From JAFGFG01 sp964442905 (GTDB taxonomy: Archaea > Aenigmatarchaeota > Aenigmatarchaeia > QMZP01 > JAFGSV01), in NCBI GenBank assembly GCA_964442905.1, contig CAYUBD010000014.1:1-22746 (forward strand): 22,746 nt of DNA. Reading direction: 5' to 3'. Every line of letters begins with the position of its first letter. Within the stretch, counting starts at the first letter, position 1. Both the position numbers and the translations under genes were made by a program. Under the pieces are notes generated by a model. That model was not told where the DNA came from and did not search any database. It worked only from the letters and a program-made list of their open reading frames with translations. Shown piece after piece: positions 15,693 to 22,297 of this stretch.

Positions 15693-16604
15693 ATGGTAAA
15701 GGTGCTTGTTGCAGCCGCTTTTGTAGTGTTTGGCATGCTGATTTCAGCACAGACATCGGCAGCATTTTCGATTACAAAGAATATAATTCCTGTTAGCGGT
15801 TTTGTGAATTTTGATACCGAAAGCAAGCACATCTCACTTGACTCCATCGAATTCAGGCTCCCTGACCAGGGCGAATCCTTCCAGATAAACGTCGAAAGGA
15901 TAGAACCCGATGATGAATGGGTGTATGAGTACTTCTCTGTGGACGCTGTAGGACTCTACGGCCATCCGCAGTCCATACTCTTCGAGGTAAAGATCAGCAG
16001 GGACTGGATTGAAACGAACTACATAGAGGCAAGCACCATTACAATAAGCATGTACGACGAGACTGATGACGAATGGGAGAAAGCAAATACGGTGAAGTTC
16101 TCAGAGGATAGCGAGTTTGTCTACTACAGAGCGGGCTTTCCAAAACTGGAGACTCTTTTTGTAGTGACGGGCGAATCATACCCATTTGAGATAAATGTCA
16201 CAAGTCACTGCAACGGAAACGATGTGTGCGAACCGGAACTGGGAGAGGACAGCGAGAACTGCAGGGACTGCATAAGAAGGGTAACAGGCAACATATGCAT
16301 TCCGGCGGAGAGGACATGCCTGGGTGACAACGTATTCGTATGCGGCAGCGACGGCAGGGATTACACAGTTGAGCAGTGCGATGTGACATGTTCTGACGGT
16401 GAATGCGTCGCCTGGGCAGGCATACCGACTGCGGGCATGGCAGTCGCGGCGAATCCGGTTTTCCTTTCAATCGTAGCCCTTCTGTCTTCTGTCATAGCAT
16501 ACCTGACTTTCACACTCAGAAGAATGAGGGAAACGCTGAACAGGGTCGAGAAGATAGCAAGCACACAGGATGACATCAGGGCACTGGCAAAAAGAAGAGA
16601 TTAA
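15693..16604 (+). CDS. PGF-pre-PGF-like, Cys-rich membrane protein (303 aa)
   Basis: Residues 1-24 are a signal peptide (cut near TSAA). Residues about 60-160 match the pattern of the PGF-pre-PGF domain: ILFEVKISRDWIETN, then a DDEWEKA strand, then SEFVYYRAGFPKLETLFVV. That domain is known from archaeal surface proteins that usually end in a PGF-CTERM sorting signal. Here it is followed by a Cys-rich part (CNGNDVCEPELGEDSENC, 173-190, then six more cysteines between 202 and 237), a membrane helix (about 252-274) and a cytoplasmic tail with a short coiled coil. No PGF-CTERM motif is present. The CNGNDVCEPE motif resembles CGNGVCEAGE in the 662-aa surface protein. The role is unknown; it probably sits in the envelope with the ectodomain outside. 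Its stop lies 2 nt from the convergent neighbour's stop. Confidence 0.85.
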   Translation: MVKVLVAAAFVVFGMLISAQTSAAFSITKNIIPVSGFVNFDTESKHISLDSIEFRLPDQGESFQINVERIEPDDEWVYEYFSVDAVGLYGHPQSILFEVKISRDWIETNYIEASTITISMYDETDDEWEKANTVKFSEDSEFVYYRAGFPKLETLFVVTGESYPFEINVTSHCNGNDVCEPELGEDSENCRDCIRRVTGNICIPAERTCLGDNVFVCGSDGRDYTVEQCDVTCSDGECVAWAGIPTAGMAVAANPVFLSIVALLSSVIAYLTFTLRRMRETLNRVEKIASTQDDIRALAKRRD

Positions 16605-16606
16605 TA

Positions 16607-17599
16607 TTAGTCTGATATCTCGCCTCTTTTCTCTATGTCAACGCTGTAATCAGCAAGCATGCTGAGATTCTTCATCATGGATGTCTTCATATCCTCTTTC
16701 ATGCACAGGAATATTCCCTTGACATCATACTTTCTCAGCTTGTTGATCAGTGAGTGTGTGAATCTTGAGACCATTTCCTCGGACTGATAGGTAAGAAGTG
16801 TTGACACTGAATCGAAGATGAGCCCGAAGAATTTCTTTTTCTGGAGGGTTCTCTCAACTGCAAGCATTATTTCGGTCATGTCCGCAGGGCTCTTTATTTT
16901 CTCATAATTGTCGCCCTTCCCTGTATCACCTTCCTCCGAGGATGCGTCTATGAAGTAAAAACTGTCCGTGTTTATGCCTTTCTTCTTCAGCGTTTGCGTC
17001 AGGGAGAAGTATGGCTTGTTTACAGTCACGAATATGCACTGCGGGACAACCTCTGTCACAGCCTTGATTATAGAAACCGAATCTGACGGATAGAGAGAAT
17101 TCGGTATAAGGAATGTAAGTATCTGGTTTTTTTCCATCTCCGCCTTGAGGTCTATGGCATGCCTTCTCACAAGGACCTTCAGATCCCTGTATGAGTCCAG
17201 TTTGACGCCGTCCTTGTTCATCTCATCGTTCATTGATGTGATGATATCTGTTGTCGTTATTATGCCGGACAGTATTCCCTTTTTTGTCACAGGCAGCTTT
17301 TTTATGTCGTTAACTTTCATCAGCTTTACCGCATCTGCAAGCTCCTTGTCTTCCTCTATCGTGATGACGTTTTTGGTCATCATGTCCTTTACTTTCATCT
17401 TGGCAGGATTCACTTCACCAACGACAATCTTGCTGAGTATATCCCTCTCAGTTATGATACCTGCAATCTTATTGCCATCGACTATTACAATAGAGCCCAT
17501 CCAGTATTTGGTCATCTTTTTCGAGGCCTCTTTTACAGTGCTGTCCGGTCCCAGCGTCTTGACATTCCTGTTCATCTCGTCCTTTACGGTTAAGACCAT
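16607..17599 (-). CDS. Two-CBS protein with degenerate RecA/KaiC-like domain
   Basis: Two CBS motifs lie at about residues 7-57 (TLGPDSTVKEASKKM, IVIVDGNKIAGIITERDIL) and 70-123 (KDMMTKNVITIEEDK, GIITTTDII). A Bateman pair of this kind usually binds adenosine nucleotides. Residues about 155-325 look like a RecA/KaiC-type fold: a hydrophobic strand where Walker A should be (FLIPNSLYPSDSV), VNKPYFSLTQTLKKKG, and a Walker B-like FGLIFDSVSTLL (258-269). No G-x(4)-GK-[ST] is present, so ATP hydrolysis is unlikely. The protein is cytoplasmic, with no signal or membrane helix. It may sense nucleotides and pass the signal to a partner, but the target is unknown. A TATA-like element lies 25 nt upstream of the ATG. 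Confidence 0.82.
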   Translation of the reverse strand: MVLTVKDEMNRNVKTLGPDSTVKEASKKMTKYWMGSIVIVDGNKIAGIITERDILSKIVVGEVNPAKMKVKDMMTKNVITIEEDKELADAVKLMKVNDIKKLPVTKKGILSGIITTTDIITSMNDEMNKDGVKLDSYRDLKVLVRRHAIDLKAEMEKNQILTFLIPNSLYPSDSVSIIKAVTEVVPQCIFVTVNKPYFSLTQTLKKKGINTDSFYFIDASSEEGDTGKGDNYEKIKSPADMTEIMLAVERTLQKKKFFGLIFDSVSTLLTYQSEEMVSRFTHSLINKLRKYDVKGIFLCMKEDMKTSMMKNLSMLADYSVDIEKRGEISD

Positions 17600-17619
17600 A
17601 AGAAATAGTTGTTTTTTGT

Positions 17620-17628
17620 CTTAAAAAT
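17620..17628 (-). promoter_or_regulatory. TATA-like promoter of the CBS gene
   Basis: On the minus strand ATTTTTAAG is centred 25 nt before the ATG at 17599. The short space between this gene and the upstream stop at 17646 holds nothing else recognisable. Confidence 0.55.
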
Positions 17629-17645
17629 GCGACACTTTCACGGAT

Positions 17646-18761
17646 TCAGAAGCGGTTTTTCCTGACAACCGCTCTTAACACTTCTCTCAGTTTCTTTACA
17701 GGCATCCTCTTTTTGTTCTTGAAAACGACAAGGAACTTCTTCTTCCCATCACCTTTTCTTACCAGTAGCTGCTGCTCTTCCAGCTTTGTGAGCCTCTTCT
17801 CGGTCTGAATCATGTTCTTATGTGCCATTGCCTGCATCCTCTTCTCTTCCCTTATCTTCCTCTCGACCTCCATTCTGGCCCGGACTTCCTCCTCCAGCCT
17901 GGCTTCAGCTTCCTCACGTGCCCTTACCTCCTTTCTGGCGTGCTCTTCAACCTTCTCTCTGGACCTCCTGGCAGTTTCCATCTTCTCTTTTAACTTGGAA
18001 TATTCCTCTTCCTTCTGCTCCTCGGCCAGCCTCTTGGAGGCTTCTTCTTCAGCCCTTTCTTTGCCTACCTTCTCATCCTTTATCATCCGTTCGGCTTTCT
18101 CCCTCTCCTTCCTTTCCTTATTCAGCCTCCTCTCCGCTTCCAGCCTGGATTTCCTTATAGCATTAATCCTGCTCCGCTTGGCCGCTTCAGTCCTGGCGAG
18201 TCTCTCCTCCTCGGCCTTTATCTGAACCTCCGCCCTTGCCACCATTTCCTCTTCTGCAAGCGTTTCTACCTTTTCCTTCTTCCGTATCTCTTCTTCTATC
18301 TTCTCTCTTACGGTCTTTTCTTCCTTCGCCTTCTCCTCAAGCTGTAATCGTAACTTCCTCTCCTTGTCGGCCATCAGGTCCTTCTCTTCCTTCAGCCTTT
18401 TTTCTTCCTCTATCCTTTTCCTGGCCTCTATTTCCCGTTCTATCTCCTTCTTGATTTCTTCCTCGGCCTTCCTCTCGGCTTCAGTCATGACATCCTTGTC
18501 ATACTCTACCTTGGATATATCCTCGGCCCTCTTCCGTATCTTCCTCTCCTCTTCAGCCATTCTCTCAGCTTCTTGCCTTTTCCTCATCTCTTCATCGGCC
18601 TTCTTCTCAGCTTCAGCCTTGGCGTTCCTCTCCTTATCTTCCTCTATCTCAAAATATGTATCTACATCAGAATCTCCTGTCTTTTGCTGAGAAATCAGCC
18701 TTGAAAGATTGAGTCTGAACGTGAATTCCGGCACGTCAAAGAAATCAAATGGAAATATCAT
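17646..18761 (-). CDS. Highly charged coiled-coil/single-helix protein
   Basis: About residues 40-325 are almost entirely Glu, Lys, Arg and Ala without proline or glycine runs. This predicts a very long coiled coil or an ER/K-type single alpha helix. The N-terminus (MIFPFDFFDVPEFTFRLNL) is hydrophobic and aromatic and could attach to a membrane or partner. The C-terminus (about 330-371) is a small basic domain (KKKFLVVFKNKKRMPVKKL). The open frame starts at 18776, but the TATA-like box overlaps that region. The ATG at 18761 sits 25 nt from the box and is preferred (371 aa). The upstream gene encodes a membrane protein with a similarly charged cytoplasmic tail, so a structural link is possible. 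The family is not recognised. Confidence 0.8.
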   Translation of the reverse strand: MIFPFDFFDVPEFTFRLNLSRLISQQKTGDSDVDTYFEIEEDKERNAKAEAEKKADEEMRKRQEAERMAEEERKIRKRAEDISKVEYDKDVMTEAERKAEEEIKKEIEREIEARKRIEEEKRLKEEKDLMADKERKLRLQLEEKAKEEKTVREKIEEEIRKKEKVETLAEEEMVARAEVQIKAEEERLARTEAAKRSRINAIRKSRLEAERRLNKERKEREKAERMIKDEKVGKERAEEEASKRLAEEQKEEEYSKLKEKMETARRSREKVEEHARKEVRAREEAEARLEEEVRARMEVERKIREEKRMQAMAHKNMIQTEKRLTKLEEQQLLVRKGDGKKKFLVVFKNKKRMPVKKLREVLRAVVRKNRF

Positions 18762-18781
18762 AGTAAATATTGTCATTTCGT

Positions 18782-18791
18782 CTTAAAAAAT
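18782..18791 (-). promoter_or_regulatory. TATA-like promoter of the coiled-coil gene
   Basis: ATTTTTTAAG on the minus strand is centred 25 nt before the ATG at 18761. It is too close to the upstream in-frame ATG at 18776 for that codon to be used from this promoter. Confidence 0.55.
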
Positions 18792-18812
18792 ATTATTTCT
18801 CTTAAACGGTAT

Positions 18813-20366
18813 TCAGCCTTGTTTTCTCCTTCTGGCAAGCATTTTCCTGAATTTTTCTTCCTCTTCAAATTCCCTATCGACAGCTCTCTTGATCTTCAAT
18901 ATATCCCTTTCAGCCCTTCTTTCGGCATCTTTAGCGACTTTTGCATCATATAATCCCGGTTCGTCACGCGTTTTTATCCCAATCCGTTTCCAGAGATGAA
19001 TGCGCGGCCTATGGATAGTATATCCTGAAAACCGGCCTCTGAGTCTTCTGAGTATCAAGAAAGCCAAGAGAACGGCCAATATCACCAGGATAGCTGTTAT
19101 AACCATCGTCGGTATACTGAGCGGAAGCTGTCCTTCCTCTTTCACAACCTTTATAAGGCCGCTGCTGGATGCCGTCTCGTTGCCGTATTCGACTCTTGCG
19201 TAGAACACATAGAAACCAGATTCAAGGTCAGATGGTATTCTTAATGACCTTAGAAGATGTTCCTGCTCCTGGACTGCCAGCGTATCATACTTGTATAGTA
19301 TCTCTTTGCCCTCGAAATCCCTCAGGGAGTAGTACAATCTGACATCCACTGGTTTGAGGTCACCGAAGTTATACAGCAGTATATCTGCCCGCACCTCATC
19401 CCCTGGTACCACTTCCACGGGAAGTTCTTCCAGATTCACAAAAATGTCAAAAAGTGGCCGCTTTTCTTTAATCTCCATCAGGAGGAGCACGACCTTCCTG
19501 AGACCATCTGCCTCTATCACAAGCCTGCCTGTATAAACATCGGCTGGTTCCTCCTCAAGCGCAGTGAATGCCACCATGAGCGCCTTCTCATCACCCTTGG
19601 CGAGGACGAATGACTCCTCGCTTACAGCCACATTGCCTTCAAGGTCTTCTATACTTATACTGAACGTAAGCGAGTCTTCACCCGTATTGCCTATATTGAT
19701 ATAGTCAAGGAAGGTCTCCCCCTGTTTAAGTGTAACCTTTATGAAGTCCTTGTCTATTGTGAAGTTTGAAACCGGGAGTATAACGCCCGGTCTTGAAGGT
19801 CCTGATGGCGGGGGTTGTTCTTCGGTCGTCTCCTCCGCGGAATAGCTGAAAGAAAACTGGTTGACCCTGAATAAAAGGGTGCCGTTCGTGTAATCCAGCA
19901 ACTGGCATATCGTGGGGGGGCAGACAAACCCGTCCACAAGGATTCTCGGGTCCTGGAATGTCAGATTGTATAATATGATGGTTGCTGATTTTTTCAGGCT
20001 GGTGAGCAGGTTCGTATCTATGCCTGCATAGTTCTGCTGGATTTGAGAGTAGCTGTCTATGTCTATCTTGTTGTGATCGTCTTTATCTGCGGTCAAATCA
20101 ATGACGCCATCAAAAACGACTTTCCCATACTGACTAACCTCAAGAGTGAGATTTGTAATGATTTTGAGGCCGTTTTCATCGAATGCGGAGAAGTTTGTGG
20201 TGGCACCGTCGAACTCTGTGTAGATGACCTCCACAGGCGGATAAATGGTTGCCTGGCTTGAGAAATTGATGAAATTGGCGGTTATATAGATTGAAGCCAG
20301 TCCGTTGATTATCAGAACAACTGAAAGTGCTACTATCAGCAATGAAACAGCGTTGTTTTCAACCAT
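18813..20366 (-). CDS. Large Ig-like membrane protein with charged cytoplasmic tail (517 aa)
   Basis: A signal-anchor helix (about residues 8-30) leads to an ectodomain of about 385 residues. The first part (about 40-178) ends with DPRILVDGFVCPPTICQL, a Cys-x4-Cys pair, and a FSFSYSAEE strand. A proline-rich linker (PPPSGPSRPG) separates it from two NEW3/Ig-like modules (about 198-300 and 305-410), with GNTGEDSLTFSISI and LYNFGDLKPVDVRLYY as core strands. A second helix (416-440) leads to a tail of about 77 residues rich in Arg, Lys and Glu (AERRAERDILKIKRAVDREF). The tail resembles the coiled-coil protein encoded just downstream, suggesting an envelope-to-cytoplasm connector; this is inference. 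The start has a TATA-like element 27 nt upstream. Confidence 0.85.
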   Translation of the reverse strand: MVENNAVSLLIVALSVVLIINGLASIYITANFINFSSQATIYPPVEVIYTEFDGATTNFSAFDENGLKIITNLTLEVSQYGKVVFDGVIDLTADKDDHNKIDIDSYSQIQQNYAGIDTNLLTSLKKSATIILYNLTFQDPRILVDGFVCPPTICQLLDYTNGTLLFRVNQFSFSYSAEETTEEQPPPSGPSRPGVILPVSNFTIDKDFIKVTLKQGETFLDYINIGNTGEDSLTFSISIEDLEGNVAVSEESFVLAKGDEKALMVAFTALEEEPADVYTGRLVIEADGLRKVVLLLMEIKEKRPLFDIFVNLEELPVEVVPGDEVRADILLYNFGDLKPVDVRLYYSLRDFEGKEILYKYDTLAVQEQEHLLRSLRIPSDLESGFYVFYARVEYGNETASSSGLIKVVKEEGQLPLSIPTMVITAILVILAVLLAFLILRRLRGRFSGYTIHRPRIHLWKRIGIKTRDEPGLYDAKVAKDAERRAERDILKIKRAVDREFEEEEKFRKMLARRRKQG

Positions 20367-20387
20367 ATAACAAAATAAGACAAAGAA

Positions 20388-20398
20388 GCTATTTATTT
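20388..20398 (-). promoter_or_regulatory. TATA-like promoter of the 517-aa membrane protein
   Basis: AAATAAATAGC on the minus strand is centred about 27 nt before the ATG at 20366 and touches the last base of the upstream gene. Confidence 0.5.
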
Positions 20399-20973
20399 CA
20401 CTTCTTTTTCTTCAGGTAAACCCTTCCTGATATTGCCACGGCTGCGACAACTATTACTGTAATGTATACAGGAGACCAGTCCCTCTGGTATGGATTGCAC
20501 TTGACCCTCAGCGTAAGCGGGACAGAAGCACCAACAGTTGTTGCGGAGCCCATGCCGCCGCCTGTGTCTTCGCCTACCTCTACTGCCATGATCTCACCAG
20601 TATAAGAAACTTCATCCTGTGTGCATGCCTGCTCGCAGAGGAAGTCACCAGCAAGGCAGGCTGCATCATAAACCCTGGGTACCTGAAAACACAGCTCGAG
20701 CTTGACAGCCGCATCATGCGTGGTCCCTCCTGCGACAACTTCCGTGTGACTGACAACTCCCTGCACTACGGGTTCCAGTGACTCTGAAACGGAAAGCTTT
20801 ACCGTGGCATCTTCACCGGACGGATTATAGATGCCATATTCTATGCAGTGAGGCGACAGTTCATTGACCATTTCCTTTTCAGTAGACCACACTATTCCAA
20901 CGGCGTCTGCAGAAGCTGGTAAAAATGAGGCCAGAACCAGAAATGCTATGAATAATGCTGCTATGTGCTTCAT
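20398..20973 (-). CDS. Small secreted Cys-rich protein with C-terminal anchor (191 aa)
   Basis: A signal peptide covers about residues 1-24 (cut near ASA-DA). The ectodomain is beta-rich with six cysteines (43, 95, 106, 113, 117, 159), probably paired outside the cell. A C-terminal membrane helix (about 168-187) ends in LKKKK. The domain is reminiscent of conserved archaeal envelope proteins but I do not recognise a named family. The ATG follows the upstream stop by 9 nt, and GGTGA gives a Shine-Dalgarno, so it is in one operon with the 206-aa secreted protein. Confidence 0.8.
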   Translation of the reverse strand: MKHIAALFIAFLVLASFLPASADAVGIVWSTEKEMVNELSPHCIEYGIYNPSGEDATVKLSVSESLEPVVQGVVSHTEVVAGGTTHDAAVKLELCFQVPRVYDAACLAGDFLCEQACTQDEVSYTGEIMAVEVGEDTGGGMGSATTVGASVPLTLRVKCNPYQRDWSPVYITVIVVAAVAISGRVYLKKKK

Positions 20974-20982
20974 TTTTTCACC

Positions 20983-21603
20983 TTATGGACACGGCACTCC
21001 TGTTGATGTACCGAGTATTGTAATTGTGTTGTTATATGTTCCTGTTGACTGTGTGGCAGGCACATCAAGCCAGAACCTGAAATAGTCACTCGAACCCACC
21101 GCTATGCCGGTCTCACCGGCAACGTAAGATGAAGTGCTCATGGTGAGCTCGTCTATCGGACCAGGGTACGTTATGTTGTTCCATTCGGAATCACTGAACG
21201 TGTAGTTGCCTATCTCTATCTCCACCCCACCGCTGGTGTTGAATTCTGTGGCTGTTATACAGAAGTCAACGGGCGTGTTGGAGTCTGTCTCGACAGTCAG
21301 GAAGTACAGCGTCTCGTTCCCGTCGTTCTCAGCCGGATAGCTGGTGTCGTTCCAGTTCAATGTAGCATTCTGGTTCGCCGTGGGCAGGGTATCTATTATC
21401 CCGAAGTCTATTCCGGCTGAAAGGTTTCCGGAAGCATTGATTGAGAAGTACTTCTGTATGGTCACCTGGGATTCAGGCGACACATATGTTGTTACGGCAC
21501 CCGTTGTAGTCTGTATAAGAGTGAAAGTGCTAGAGGCCCACCCGAAGACTGCGACTATGAGTGCGAGTGAAAGAACAACTGTCAACCGGTCAATTTGCCC
21601 CAT
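20983..21603 (-). CDS. Secreted sequon-rich beta protein, paralogue A (206 aa)
   Basis: An N-terminal hydrophobic segment (about residues 8-30) and a TGAV motif precede a beta-rich domain (IQKYFSINASGNLSAGIDFG...). Several N-x-S/T sequons and two cysteines (C115 and the penultimate C205) suggest a glycosylated, disulfide-closed fold. There is no C-terminal anchor, so it is held by the N-terminal segment or released. It is a paralogue of the 201-aa neighbour, and residues 82-179 are encoded by sequence identical to that gene. A role as a repeated surface or fibre subunit is inference. A TATA-like element lies about 27 nt upstream. It is followed by the 191-aa gene in the same operon. Confidence 0.85.
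   Translation of the reverse strand: MGQIDRLTVVLSLALIVAVFGWASSTFTLIQTTTGAVTTYVSPESQVTIQKYFSINASGNLSAGIDFGIIDTLPTANQNATLNWNDTSYPAENDGNETLYFLTVETDSNTPVDFCITATEFNTSGGVEIEIGNYTFSDSEWNNITYPGPIDELTMSTSSYVAGETGIAVGSSDYFRFWLDVPATQSTGTYNNTITILGTSTGVPCP
21068..21359. repeat. 292-nt perfect direct repeat, copy A
   Basis: This block is identical, by base-by-base reading, to 21730-22021. It lies inside paralogue A. Both flanks diverge sharply, so the block has been homogenised or copied recently. Confidence 0.9.
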
Positions 21604-21624
21604 ACAATATCATTACTCCGAATC

Positions 21625-21639
21625 ATATTTAAATATTAT
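21625..21639 (-). promoter_or_regulatory. TATA-like promoter of paralogue A
   Basis: A palindromic ATATTTAAATAT-type element is centred about 27 nt before the ATG at 21603, which fits leaderless initiation. Confidence 0.6.
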
Positions 21640-21644
21640 ACGTC

Positions 21645-22250
21645 TCACGGACAGCCCGAACCTGTCGACCTTCCGAGGAACGTTACGGTGTTGTTGTAGG
21701 TTCCGGATGCGGTGGTTGCAGGCACATCGAGCCAGAACCTGAAATAGTCACTCGAACCCACCGCTATGCCGGTCTCACCGGCAACGTAAGATGAAGTGCT
21801 CATGGTGAGCTCGTCTATCGGACCAGGGTACGTTATGTTGTTCCATTCGGAATCACTGAACGTGTAGTTGCCTATCTCTATCTCCACCCCACCGCTGGTG
21901 TTGAATTCTGTGGCTGTTATACAGAAGTCAACGGGCGTGTTGGAGTCTGTCTCGACAGTCAGGAAGTACAGCGTCTCGTTCCCGTCGTTCTCAGCCGGAT
22001 AGCTGGTGTCGTTCCAGTTCAGCGTGGCATTCTGGTTCGCCGTGGGCAGCGTCTCTATTACCCCGAAGTCTATTCCTGCCGAAAGGTTTTCGGAAACATT
22101 AATCGAGAAGTATTTCTGGATTACAGCGCTTGAAGTCGTGCTTTTGCTTACGGCAGCGCCAGTCAGTGTTGCATTGTAACCTGACAGCAGACCGAAAGCA
22201 GACAATGCTAATACCAATGCAAAAAACACAATTACCCTGTCTGGCCCCAT
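21645..22250 (-). CDS. Secreted sequon-rich beta protein, paralogue B (201 aa)
   Basis: The architecture is that of paralogue A: an N-terminal hydrophobic segment (about residues 5-30) with a TGAAV motif, then the IQKYFSINVSENLSAGIDFG domain, ending in GSGCP. The mature part is nearly identical to paralogue A, while the N-terminal 45 residues are unrelated beyond hydrophobicity. Different export or anchoring segments on the same domain suggest that both copies are displayed but perhaps at different sites or times. A TATA-like element lies 26 nt upstream, so each copy has its own promoter. The family is unnamed to me; the sequence resembles secreted beta-sandwich subunits. Confidence 0.85.
   Translation of the reverse strand: MGPDRVIVFFALVLALSAFGLLSGYNATLTGAAVSKSTTSSAVIQKYFSINVSENLSAGIDFGVIETLPTANQNATLNWNDTSYPAENDGNETLYFLTVETDSNTPVDFCITATEFNTSGGVEIEIGNYTFSDSEWNNITYPGPIDELTMSTSSYVAGETGIAVGSSDYFRFWLDVPATTASGTYNNTVTFLGRSTGSGCP
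21730..22021. repeat. 292-nt perfect direct repeat, copy B
   Basis: Identical to 21068-21359 with an offset of 662 nt. The identity includes third codon positions, so it is not due to protein-level selection alone. Confidence 0.9.
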
Positions 22251-22270
22251 ATGATATGTTTAAACATAAA

Positions 22271-22281
22271 AATATTTAAAT
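22271..22281 (-). promoter_or_regulatory. TATA-like promoter of paralogue B
   Basis: ATTTAAATATT on the minus strand is centred about 26 nt before the ATG at 22250, again at leaderless spacing. Confidence 0.6.
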
Positions 22282-22297
22282 CTGACGGCTGGAGGAG

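Noticed and set aside
17812..18690. Several Ser/Phe/Leu-rich open frames on the plus strand
   Set aside because: They are the complement of the Glu/Lys/Arg-rich coiled-coil gene. Repeated GAA/GAG/AAG codons read as TTC/CTC/CTT on the other strand, which removes stops. They have no start signals.
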